Positions 26,791 to 37,547 of a stretch of DNA of 64,000 nt are shown one piece after another. The stretch comes from Archegozetes longisetosus (taxonomy: Eukaryota > Arthropoda > Arachnida > Sarcoptiformes > Trhypochthoniidae), in NCBI GenBank assembly GCA_018873245.2, contig JAEMBT020000002.1, forward strand, positions 6,360,001-6,424,000, in the 5' to 3' direction. Position 1 is the stretch's first letter, and every line of letters starts with the position of its first letter. The notes beneath the pieces were generated by a model. The model was not told the DNA's origin. It ran no database searches and worked only from the letters and a program-made list of their open reading frames with translations. The translations under genes and the position numbers were made by a program.

Positions 26791-28550
26791 TTGCAATGTC
26801 AAAGTTTTAGCTTTAAACTTGTCGTAATGACCTGTAAGCCGTTCTGGCATAAGCTTTAGTTGGATAGCATGCACTAAGAGTATAGAGTAATCTATATCTT
26901 ACAATAGCCATGCCGTACACAATCCTCCACTAAAGTATTCGCCTATCATACTAAGTTTACGCAATTTGATCATTTTCTGAGCCATCTAATCAATAAGAGA
27001 TGATTCCAACTAAAACCCTGATTCCAAGAGAACGGTTGTGTTGTTCAACTATAGTTTGCCAGACATGTGACCGAGCACACATTGCTGACAAATGCATTCG
27101 AGTTGTGTATTAATGTTTACTCCAGTCAGTAGACCAAATGCATATTAGTGTAGGCGTAGAAAAATTCAAGACCAATACTTATTACTATATGTCTAATTTT
27201 TTCTTTCACTCACAAATACTTCGTTCTTACCACTACTTTACCATCGCTGTGTATCACATATTTTACTTAACGTCAGTCTCTATTTGGCATGAAATCTCGC
27301 TAATGCCAGATCTTCCGTTCATATGCAATAAGTTGGGGTCAAGTAATTGGAGTAAAAGTAGTTTTTGTTGAAAGTCGAGCAAAACATTAAATATATCTCT
27401 AATACAATAGAGGAACAGAGTATATTCTTTTTTTTTATTCAGTCTTGACATTGATTGTTGCGATTGATTCTTCCTATGAATATAACATAAAGTTAGTAAT
27501 GTTTATGAAGTTGTGTATTATGTGTGCAGTGTTATGTGTGTAATATTATGTGTATAGTATAATGTATATATAGAGCGCATGCAAATATTGCTTATATCCC
27601 AACTATATCATACACTGATCGTGACGATTCTTTACTTTTGTCTTTTTATCTATTCCTGCCTCATGTTATTAAGTTGTGAATTTCAATTGTGATGTTTAGG
27701 ATAGGGATAAAAGAGAAAAGAGCTGAAGAAATGGAGCTGTTATCTGTTCAATAAAACGATAAGATGAGATCTTTACTCGGTGTAAGGCAAGAGAACTAAC
27801 ATTGACACTATAGCCAGTATTATTGAGTCGGTTATTTCTCTAAAAACCCCATCTTTGCTGATTTTGTTTTTACTCACGTTTAACTCCAAACTCGTTGATG
27901 GCTTGTGTTTAACTCTCTGTTAGGCCATCGAGACATCTAACGAGTGAACTCATACAATCAAATTGTCTAATATCTAACACAATTGCAAACGATGATAAAA
28001 GAAAAAAATAATTTATTTTCTATATTTCGCCAAATACTCGAGAAGAAAGAGGAGGAATAATAAAATAGAAGAGTAGAAAGTATTGTTTAGATACTGAAAT
28101 TGCCATTTGTTTGGTCAACAGAGTTTAAGGCTAAAAGAAAATTGCAGACTAGCTGTCGATTGCCTACAATTCTCTTGGATGGATTCACATCCACAGACTT
28201 GAATACTCAATCCTTTGATACGTGTTAGAAATAAATTAAGCAAAGGACAAATCTGATAGAAGAGCAATTGCAAGACTAACAATAATTATTATTGCTCTAA
28301 GGCTTCCTCTACTATCTCTGAATACCTTCTAATTCATACTATTCTGTCTTTTTTTTATGTTTATACTATAGAAAATGTTCTCTTTATGCAAATTACCATC
28401 AACATTATAGAGCTTTACAGCTTTGATTAGCAAAATAACTACTATTCTTCTATTAGACATGCACTTATTTCATTTTTTCTCTCTCTCTCTCCTTTCTTCT
28501 CTACAGTTCTACAAATAGTTAACTCAATCCTCACTGAATAACTACTTCAA

Positions 28551-28690
28551 TCGCAATCAATTGCAACTAATTGTAACGAATTGCAACTATTTGCAACGAA
28601 TTGCAACTAATTGCAACTAATTGCAAGGAATTGCAAGTAATTGCAAGCGATTGCAAGGAACTAAAACCAATCGAAACGAACTGCAACCAA
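28551..28690. repeat. 10-bp minisatellite upstream of the innexin
   Basis: About 13 imperfect copies of TTGCAACTAA, with variants TTGCAACGAA and TTGCAAGGAA decaying towards the right end. It lies about 570 bp before the innexin start codon. Confidence 0.93.
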
Positions 28691-29260
28691 AATTTTTGTT
28701 CGCATAACGAAACTGATGCATAGATGCTTAAACTGGTTGGCCATGAATGCATTTTCACTCCATCATCATTTCTCTACTATCCGGACTAAAACTTCATTAA
28801 AATCGTTATCATTGCTTGAGAATAGTAGAAAAGTTAATAAGAAGTGCAAACAGTTTCAGTTTAGTAGGCGTAATATCTTCGGTCAAACAACTAGTGGCTC
28901 ACAATCACATCGATCTGATCACGATTTTTATACCAATAATAACAATAAAAACAACAGCTATAACAAGAAGAAATATCAAATCCCAACACAACAATTACTT
29001 CACTGCCAATCGAGTTCACTGCCAACAGACATAAGAGACATTTTACTATCACCAGTCACTGCCAACTCAGGATTTGCCACCAAAGACAACAAAAGAATCT
29101 CATCTGAAGAAGCCTCTGATAGGAGAACTATTTCAACTTTTATCTCTAGCTTCACCCACTTTTCCTCCTTATTTCAGTCGTTTGTTTGCAATATTTTCCG
29201 GTCCTGGAGCTGCCAAAGGGTACTTCTTCAGCAACAAGCTCGCGTCACGAGCCATCTGCA
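28691..29260. other. Upstream region of the innexin, possible 5' UTR or promoter
   Basis: Two overlapping open frames run through here on the + strand (28716-29282 and 29035-29406, the latter without ATG) in somewhat GC-richer sequence. I recognise neither. They overlap coding exon 1 in other frames, so they are more likely leader or accidental frames than separate genes. No TATA box or initiator could be assigned. Confidence 0.4.
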
Positions 29261-29277
29261 ATGTCCTTTCTCTTCCG
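29261..29277 (+). other. Innexin coding exon 1 (start codon, 17 coding bases)
   Basis: ATG at 29261 gives M-S-F-L-F plus two bases (CG), followed by the donor GTTAGT. Joining CG to the G at 29749 makes an Arg codon and continues into FHDLIGG, the usual short innexin N-terminus. Exon 2 has no in-frame ATG after its upstream stop at 29702-29704, so an upstream start exon is required. Among nearby donors this one has the needed phase. The 5' UTR presumably runs upstream, but its start cannot be seen. Confidence 0.7.
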
Positions 29278-30293
29278 GTTAGTGCAGTATGTAATACTTT
29301 TCTTACCTTCTCGATATTAGAATATACCGGTTTGTCTTTTCAAGTTTGTTTGTATAGTCAACTCACATTAAGCCGTCAATCTGCGCCTGCGTTCACTCTT
29401 TTCTAGTCGAACTTCTACTGACCAGGTGTTTAACGCATGCGCAGAAGTGCTGGCTCAATGTAGAACCGGCTTAATGCGAATTTCGCTACACAGTTTGTTA
29501 GTGCTCTTACTGTTTTTGATGCTACAGATATTTTATATATTTTAGTCGTATTTTTTAATCATAGCTTTAAGATATGGAATGAAACATTTTTAGTTTATTT
29601 ACTGTTATGGATTTGTGCGAGTGCTCAATGTTTGTTTTGTATTTGTTTGTTGCCGTGCGCTTGCCGTACCTGATGTCCTCGATGGTCGTATATCTGTCCT
29701 TTGAACCACTCGTACCTGCTCGGCCCCCTCTCTCCTTGTTCTTAATAGGTTTCACGATCTTATCGGCGGGATTCATGTTCCGGTTGACGACGGGGTGGAC
29801 AAACTAAATCGCAAATATACGCTGTTAGTCTTCCTATTTCTGGCTTTGCCCATATTCACCAAACAATACATTGGAGATCCGATTGAGTGTTTTACGCCGA
29901 CCTACTTTACTGAACCACAAGCGCGCTATGTCAATTCTTATTGCTGGACTGCTTCCACTTATTATCTCGTCGCTGCAGATGCCGACGATGATGATTACGA
30001 CGGTTTCACAGGACAGGTAAAAATGTCATAAATTATTCCATAGTCATTATCAGTTCCCTATTCTATCATCACATACTTTCCACACCCTTCTACACAACAC
30101 TATTCCCTGCTTTTATTCTCATTGATTCACCAAAAGCTGCACAACTATACAATTTATGATATCATTGATATGCTGTTTGCTTTAGCCGAATGATAGCTAA
30201 CTTTGTTCTATTACACTATATTTCTACCGCTGAGAATATCAATAACAGCAAATCAGTAAGAAATTATTTGAAGAAACCCTACATCTCTCAAGT

Positions 30294-30344
<51 letters not shown>

Positions 30345-33299
30345 TATGAGTGACTGACTCAAGAAAGAGAACTAAGCAAAAAAGCATTAAAGAATGGTGA
30401 AGTAAAAATATAGCAGTGCTCAAAGTCCAATGGCAACCATGCGAGCCAATAGTGGCATTTACTTTCTCAAGCATGCAATATTTATGTTAGTATTTATGTT
30501 GCTCTACAAGAAAACTACTGCTATTGATCAACATTCAAACAACCGAACAACAGATTAAGAATCTCTACCCATATATAGTTGTTGTGCTATTGTTTAAGCA
30601 TTACAGCTCATACTTTATATGTTATAACGTTATGCTTTCACCAACAAGCGTATTTCATTGTGACCAAATAAATTTGATTGTATTATTACACCTGACTCTC
30701 CAGTGTTTCTCTACCTTTTGTTTAGTTAGTCTTATTGTGAGTTTCTCTTGCGTACATATTAAATAAGTTATAAGACTAGGCTGTATCGCCAACATGAATC
30801 ACTAGAATCACTGCTTTGCTCTCTTATACGGTTGAGCTATATATCATCCACATAAATAAATAAGAAGGCAAAATCTCCAAACTCCTCTCAACAGTAATTC
30901 TTTAAGTGTTCTCAGTATATTATGTCAATAACAATAAACCTTGCAGCAACTTCTCTTTCTATAACTCCTGACCGGACGATGGTCTACTCCCAACCCTTTC
31001 TCTGACTCCTTTTCAACCCATATATCTCTTCTTTATACTAACCCATCAAAATTGCTTTCAATTCCACTCTTATCAAAAAATTTATTATCTAATTAATCAA
31101 CTCTAATTTACCACAAACTGATTAATCACTTCACAGTCCTATCGACGGGACATGAAACAAATCTGAAAATTGATTGAATCCGAGCAAAGTCAGAACTCCA
31201 TTACATGATTGAAAGGTTTAGAGCAAACATTTGAGTACACTTTTCAAAGAAATTAACACATCGACATCAATAAGTGCCAAAATATCGAGTTAGCAGATGA
31301 TTAGTAGTGCTGCAGCCCGTCACTGCTATCAGTGTTATCTGAAATTATGCGAAAATTTTGGCAATGTTTTCAGAAGATTGTGTAAACTGCAAATTCCCCC
31401 ACTATTGACAGTGAAATGTAATATGTGTTCATATGTTCATACGTCAAAGTTATGGGTTTAGCCCATCCAGCTTTACTCGAGTTTAGAGATACTTTTGGGC
31501 TGCTTTTGCCAGTTTTTATATCCTTATTTTCTTCTGGTTTTTATCTGATCCACTTTTGCCAAAGCGCTTTTTTTGCTTCTCATCAAATACACCTTAAGAG
31601 TAGAGCAAAGCTTTCCTAAAGTTGTTTTTCCAGCAGAAGAGAGTAACACATACTCGTAAAAGAACTGAGAAGTGACTTCTTTATATATATTTAGAAAGTG
31701 TCTTTGAATCTGAAGCTTAGTGGCAAAGTAAAAGTGCAGCCATTACTCTAAATGTGTCTGAGAACTTATATATAAAGATATACTGATACTTATTCTTATA
31801 CTTGTAAGTGTTCAGTATATCTCAATTCTATTGTATGCCTGATCAAACAAAAAGCAGGCATAGCAACTAGAGTAGAGGCATGCCTAAGCGTGTATCTAAC
31901 GGACTATTCATATACCTATTTGAATACATATACAAACAATCGTTCTACCATCAAACGTTTAATAGAAAATTAGCCCAAAGCAGATCAACTCACTCTACAT
32001 CCGACCAAACCTAACCTGACCTAACCTAACCCATCACCTGTTTTCCGTATCTATGCCTGGTTTTGGTTTCAATTGCTGTATCTAATACCAATGCAGCATA
32101 ACTTTGACATAAGGTTAAAGGTTTACTGTTTGGATTTGTAGGATCCCCCCGATCCTCGTGTTCTTCCGGAAGAGTTAGACTACGGTGGCTTCGATGTGGC
32201 ATCAACAGGACCAGAACGGTTACGTCGAGTGCGTGTTGGTTACTACCAATGGGCTCCATTGATTCTCTTAGTGCAAGGCTGTTGCTTTTATGTGCCCTTT
32301 TTAGTGTGGAACTCATGTGCTCATAATGCAGGTGTAAAACTGCGACGACTTCTCAAAAAAGCTTCAGATATTGCAAGTCTGCCACCCGGCTGTCAACAAA
32401 GAGAGGCTCTTTTAGCCGAATTTGTGGACCAATTTCATACCTTAGTGACTGGTGAGGCCGGTTGGTGTACAGACCCTTCTTGCCGGCTACCGCTGTCGTG
32501 CCGTTGTTGTGTGGGCGGGCCGAGCCGCTATCTGTGCCTACTATATCTTCTTGTTAAGAGCCTCTATGTCTTAAACGTTGGACTTCAATTTATACTTCTC
32601 GGCTCTTTCATGGGTCGAGGATTTTTGCGTCACGGACTTGAACTCATTCGACGCTTTGCCGTCGAAGGCGACTGGTGGGCATCACCACGATTTCCTCTAC
32701 AGACCCTGTGCCAAGTGAGAGCTGCGATCCAGGGAGGATTGCGTACTTACACCTGTCAGTGTGTTCTACCTATCAATGTGTTCAATGAGAAGATTTTCTC
32801 AGTTGTTTGGTTTTATTTGGCATTTCTTATGCCTTTAAACATAATTAGTCTACTATTTTGGGTATGGCGTACCTTTCGCTGCAATCGTCTCGCGTACATA
32901 CGACTCTGCCTCTGGAGAACAAGACTTGTAGGTATGGCAGAAGTTGGCCGACTGGCCCGCAAAATATCGGCCAACTATCTCGGGTGGGACGGGGTTTTTG
33001 TGCTACGCCTGATTGAGCACAATCATGGCTCAATTATGGCCACTTTGATTGTGTCGCGTTTATGGGAATTCTACGCAAACCAAATGAAAATGCAAGAAGA
33101 ACAAGGAGGTGCTGGCAGTGATGCCGAAATGGGAAGTGTTGCCTCTGTCGGTGCGCCCCCATCCACGTCGTGGCACTCATGCCACGCCACTTCATGCCAC
33201 GCGACCGGTCATCATCATTACACACCATCGACACCATCAGGACATCAGACTATGAGTAGTAGAAAAAACATTCCACCCAATGGTTTCTGGGGTAAATGA
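29261..33299 (+). CDS. Innexin family gap-junction channel protein, three coding exons
   Basis: Coding exons 29261-29277, 29749-30016 and 32142-33299 join in frame (17+268+1158 bases) to 480 residues, a normal innexin length. Innexins form gap junctions and hemichannels in the invertebrate plasma membrane. Visible in the protein: a short N-terminus (MSFLFR, then FHDLIGG and DDGVDKLNRKYT); TM1 about 29-47; extracellular loop 1 with Cys53 (PIECF) and Cys71 (SYCW); the family YYQW-P motif at 129-134 opening TM2 (129-151); a cytoplasmic loop 152-223; TM3 about 224-250; extracellular loop 2 with Cys275 and Cys292 before LPINVFNEKIF (294-304); TM4 about 305-327; and a cytoplasmic tail to 480. Splice sites are seen: donor GTTAGT after 29277, a pyrimidine-rich acceptor ending AATAG at 29748, donor GTAAAA after 30016, acceptor TTTGTAG at 32141. 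The phases agree (2, then 0). Oddities: acidic run D83-D88, Cys-rich loop 204-218, extra Cys290, His/Cys-rich tail. Family is certain; exon 1 is inferred from splice phase and the innexin N-terminal pattern. No close AATAAA was seen. Confidence 0.93.
29278..29748 (+). other. Innexin intron 1
   Basis: 471 bases from GTTAGT to AATAG, with a pyrimidine-rich stretch just before the acceptor. It contains the nested inverted repeat at 29366-29476. Short frames on both strands here look accidental and match nothing I recognise. Confidence 0.7.
29366..29476. repeat. Nested inverted repeat in innexin intron 1
   Basis: Outer arms CATTAAGCCG (29366-29375) and CGGCTTAATG (29467-29476) are exact complements. 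Inner arms CTGCGCCTGCGTT (29381-29393) and AACGCATGCGCAG (29432-29444) differ at one position. The GCATGCGC core is locally GC-rich and palindromic. This may be a small foldback/MITE element or a structured site; no second copy was seen in the window. Confidence 0.6.
30299..30342. repeat. (AG)22 microsatellite in innexin intron 2
   Basis: Uninterrupted AG dinucleotides. It creates a Ser-Leu low-complexity frame on the minus strand that is not a gene. Confidence 0.97.
32006..32031. repeat. AACCTAACC-rich patch (TTAGG-like on the minus strand)
   Basis: Read on the minus strand it is four consecutive 5-mers, TTAGG TTAGG TCAGG TTAGG, near the end of innexin intron 2. TTAGG is the arthropod-type telomeric unit, but short interstitial runs like this occur in many genomes. 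Confidence 0.6.
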
Positions 33300-33496
33300 C
33301 ACTGGCTTTAACTTGTAGACTAATTTATTATTAGGATTGAACATGTTTAACATTTTAATATTAATTACTGTAGATATTTAAAAGAAATTAATATATTTAC
33401 GAGTTGTATGGGAATAGAAATTAATTAATGATACTAAAATAGCCCCATCATCATCATCATAAACACATACTCAACTAAATTAACCAAATTTTAATA

Positions 33497-33704
33497 CTGT
33501 ATAACTTGACTACAAGTCCATACAGTAGAGCTTGACTACAAGTCCGTACTGTATAGCTTGACTCCAAGTCCATATTATATAACTTGATTTCAAGTACATA
33601 CTGTAAAACTTGACTACAAGTACATGCTGTAAAACTTGACCTGAGGTGCATGCTGTAAAATTTGACCTGAGGTCCATGCTGTATAACTTGACCTCAAGTG
33701 GATA
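33497..33704. repeat. 26-bp x 8 minisatellite 3' of the innexin
   Basis: Eight head-to-tail copies of exactly 26 bases, consensus roughly CTGTATAACTTGACT plus ACAAGTCCATA. Copies drift gradually (ACAAGTC, then CTGAGGT), as expected from stepwise duplication. It starts 197 bp after the stop codon and could lie in the 3' UTR. Confidence 0.95.
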
Positions 33705-35266
33705 CAGTATATCAAGTTTACATAAGACTAAAAGTGCATTGAAAGGCGCTTATTATTTAACGAAAATAAGCAAAATTTGTTAAAATGTATAGCAGATATC
33801 AATATATGAATAAGTCATAAACTACTGTTAGCCTGCAGTAGACTAAGTAATACAATGTCATTCTTTCATATATTGACATTTCACATTCAAAAAGCGTTTG
33901 CATCTTCACATTCACATTGATTTGAGTTTTTGATCCATTGATTCACATACTCTTACATATAAAACATACACGACAGTGACACAAAAAATGACATTTGCTT
34001 CTCATACTTGAGCCTCAAATAATGATATATAAGAGACGTCGCTCGCAATGCCCGTTTTTGGACGTATTAATATAAATATAACAAATATAAATATTCTATA
34101 ATACTTAGGCATCAGTTAAGTTCAGGGATCTTTAATACATATGCTGAATATACGTATATAAAGTCTATATATAAGTTGTATGAAAGTGTGTACCATTGCG
34201 AACAGCGAACAGCTTTAATATTAATAGTTAGGTGCAATAGATTTGTTTAAATAGTGTTAAATGCAATGGCAGAGATTGGCTCTACTCAGCTATGCAAAAC
34301 GTTTCAATTCTCAAAAGATTATGAAAAAATTGATCACTTCAATAATTCGAATCTAGTCCGCGCTGACATTTGAGCGATTCATCAAAATTTCTATTTCTAG
34401 GAAAGGTAGTTCGAGCAGTCTAAATGCAGCCTAATGCAGCCTAAATGTAGCTAATGCTGCAGTGGGAATAAGAGAAATCAAACTAAATTTTAGCCGACAT
34501 AGTGAGAACGTGAATAAAGTTGTAAAGAAAATTCAATATAAACACCAGTTTTGCTGAGACAGATTTTGGCCACTATTTGGATTATAAGAGAAAATAAATA
34601 AATTGCTAGAAAAATACAAAGTTCATCAATAATTGAATTACAGAATGAAAAGAGTAAGGAGTTTGCAGATAAACAATAATACAGAGAATAATACAGTTAA
34701 GTTAAAAGTGATCACAAGTATTGGCAATTCGATAGAAAACTGGTCCTAGACATATTATGTAAGCGTATAGCTTCTATTCACTCCGAACATTGATCTTTTT
34801 CAGCTATTTCTTAACAAAAATAACTTTCAGGCAAATATAAATAGAATCCGAGAGGGAGCAGAGAGCAATTCAGAGAATCAGTGGGAGAGCATTCCAACCA
34901 GAGTGCAACTGAGTGGCAGAGTAATGGGTGAGGAGTGGGAGAGCGACTAGAGTGCAATGAGAGAGAGAGAGAGAGAGATCAGAGAGCGATCAGAGAGCAG
35001 CGAGAGAGCGGTGGCAGAGCAATGAGAAAGAGAGGAAAGAATGAAAGAAAGGAATGATTGTAAATGAAAAGAAAAGCTGAAGTGACATACATTAAAGATT
35101 GAGAAATACACCTGAACCGAAGTGTTATAGTAAGAAAGAGGTTTATGAAAAATAAAATAAGAAGACGTGATTGAAGAGATGGTAGAGTTCGATATGGAAA
35201 CGTAATATTTATTCTCCATAAGTTTGATCTAGAGAAGTGGTATTGAGTGAGAGTTTGATTCTTTAT

Positions 35267-35350
35267 TGTTATATTCCTTATATTCCTTATATTCTTTATT
35301 CTTATATTCCCTATATTTCTTATATTCCTTATATTTCTTATTCTTATTAT
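35267..35350. repeat. 9-bp TATTCCTTA tandem repeat
   Basis: About nine imperfect copies. On the minus strand it gives a false Arg-Asn-Ile frame. Confidence 0.9.
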
Positions 35351-35867
35351 TATAATAATGATCGATTCACTATTCCTCTCACTCACTCTAACTGAAAAGT
35401 ACTCTTGGCCTAAATTTCTTATGAAACTTATAAATATTCTGTTTAAGGACTGCCAATACAATAGAGTGAAAAAACGAGTATTACATAAGCAAGTCGTGCA
35501 GAAATGCTAATCTCGAGCCTCGCCTCATAATTTAAATTTCAGTTACATTTAGAAAACACGTAGAATTTTTGATAAGATAACTCTCAATATATGAATCCAT
35601 TTATATATAAAATCATCAATTTCTCACTGCATTTCTGATACCAACATAACTCACACATACATTCATACTTACATTCTTCGAAGCAATTCATTCTTCAAAA
35701 ATCAAAGGCACAATACATTTTACCATCTAAATCTAGAGTCAGACCCAACTCACCAAATCACTGACTCTTTGCTCTAATTCTCTGCAGTAAAGGTTAGCAT
35801 TGGATAGAGAGAGTCGCAAACAATCGGAGAGAAAGACAGCGGAAGAGATGGAGAGAGAGATGGGAGT

Positions 35868-35869
<2 letters not shown>

Positions 35870-35911
<42 letters not shown>
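35870..35911. repeat. (GA)21 microsatellite
   Basis: Uninterrupted run inside a larger purine-rich stretch (about 35800-35940) of decayed GA copies. Confidence 0.97.
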
Positions 35912-35916
<5 letters not shown>

Positions 35917-36411
35917 GAAGAGATAATGGGATATTGACTCGGCTAATGAAAAGGTGTTAAAAGGATGTGATGATGATGGCGGTGATGATGAGCTGACGAG
36001 GACAATGATATACAGGTGTAAAGAGAAAATATGTTTAGACTCGAATTAGAAGTGATTTAGAGTTGTTAAGGGGCTGGATTAGAATTAGTTTTGTTGTTAA
36101 TTCTGAATTTCTGAACTCTGCCCAAAAAACTAAAACGAAATATAAGTTATGAAAGCAAAACATTCCCTCTTGAGAAAAAAAGATTTTCCGTTGTTTTTTA
36201 TCCTATATTATTATCCATTTTATGCTATATTAATTTTGTTATACAATATATATCTCTATTATGAGACAATTTTGTTAAATATGCTCTACTTTCACAAAAA
36301 TTCCAATATATTACTAAAGTTAAAATTTCAGAAATTTTAGAATTTTCAAGTTTTTAGCTTTACTATAACCAAAGTTTAAATCTTTAAATTTAGATATTCA
36401 CCAATTATTAA

Positions 36412-36440
36412 ATTTATTATTATTATTATTATTATTATTA
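36412..36440. repeat. (TTA)n microsatellite
   Basis: About ten TTA/ATT units. Confidence 0.95.
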
Positions 36441-37429
36441 AGTGATTATTAGCTGAAACGAAAGTTATAAAAATCAAACTAAACAATAATTGAATTACAA
36501 GTGAATTTCTGAAATATCTGAAATTTCTGAAATTTTCAAGTTGATAAAAATGTTAAATAAAACTTAGATGACATTTGAAAAGACAAAACAAGTTAACTTA
36601 TGTTTTTATTAAGGAAATAATGTTCATGTAAAAAATTATTATATATGTCAACATTACTGCACAAGATTACAAAAAATAATTGTCGTTGAATTGCTATTGC
36701 TTGCAGACTATTAAAAACGTTAACAGAGTTGCTAAAATTGTTTATTAAAAACATCATGTCAAATAACTAACTAAAACCGAAATTTTTCAATTTTCATTTT
36801 AACTCTAACATAAGCTAACTTTAAGACAAGTTAACTGTAAAATAAGTTAACTATTTGGTTAGCTGTAATGAAACGTTAGCTGTAATGAAACGTTAACTGT
36901 AAGAAACGTTTGAAATGAATAGATTTAAAGCATTTATAAGTAATAAGTTATTATAGTTGGGGAAAAGAAAAAGCCATTTTAAAGTATAGAATTTAATTGG
37001 AGAATAAGGTTAATTGAGAATTTAATAAATAATATATATCTATATAAATAGAGTTGAAAAAGCACAAGGAATCCTTATTTAGCGATCAATTTCTCGAATA
37101 CATGAATAATTCATACACATGTTATAAATTAACTAAAACACTGCAAAACGCCTTCTCCCAGTATTTATAGCGCCCAAACATTTTTTATTCCACTAAAAAT
37201 TTATTGGTTTCAAAGTCAACCAGAACTTTGTTGATGACATGAAAATCGAGAACCAAAATTGATTAAGTTATGCAACATTTCTCGTTATTGAGCCATAGAT
37301 TAAGGCTTTCAAATATGAACACATATAAAATGCTATTTAAATGGATTGAGTAAAAGATTTATGTACATTAAAGGCTATTTGGTTTGCTTTATAGATACCG
37401 ATATTTATAAGTTATTTATAATTTATTTA

Positions 37430-37453
37430 TTTATTATTATTATTATTATTATT
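37430..37453. repeat. (TTA)n microsatellite
   Basis: About eight TTA units after a TTTA-rich lead-in. Confidence 0.93.
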
Positions 37454-37500
37454 TTTGATAAATAATCTATTGCGGTATAAGTAGGCAAATCTAACACTAA

Positions 37501-37547
37501 AACCTGACCCAACCTAACTTGAATCTAACCTAACCTAACTTGAATCC
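37501..37547. repeat. AACCTAACTTGAATCT repeat
   Basis: CCTAA-rich duplication similar in composition to the patch in innexin intron 2. Confidence 0.75.

Larger units (their letters stand above)
23142..28550. other. AT-rich non-coding stretch upstream of the innexin
   Basis: Contains hairpin copy P3, MITE copy E and a short GA run. The frame 26214-26498 is low-complexity (a CT-rich Ser-Leu section) and is not accepted as a gene. Confidence 0.55.
30017..32141 (+). other. Innexin intron 2
   Basis: About 2.1 kb from GTAAAA to TTTGTAG. It holds a GA microsatellite (30299-30342) and an AACCTAACC-rich patch (32006-32031). The frames inside it (for example 31425-31619) show no family features. Confidence 0.85.

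Noticed and set aside
28716..29282. 188-codon + strand frame upstream of the innexin
   Set aside because: Low-complexity Ser/Asn/Lys-rich product, no recognised family, no ATG at its left edge, and it overlaps the innexin start exon in another frame.
29074..29406. 110-codon + strand frame ending in innexin intron 1
   Set aside because: It has no ATG start and crosses the innexin donor site at 29277. Its donor phase does not fit exon 2.
32026..32316. 96-codon minus-strand frame over the innexin acceptor
   Set aside because: It is the antisense shadow of intron 2 and exon 3; the same applies to 32845-33033 and 33034-33237.
34979..35461. 160-codon minus-strand frame
   Set aside because: The middle is the translation of the TATTCCTTA tandem repeat, and the rest overlaps decayed GA sequence.
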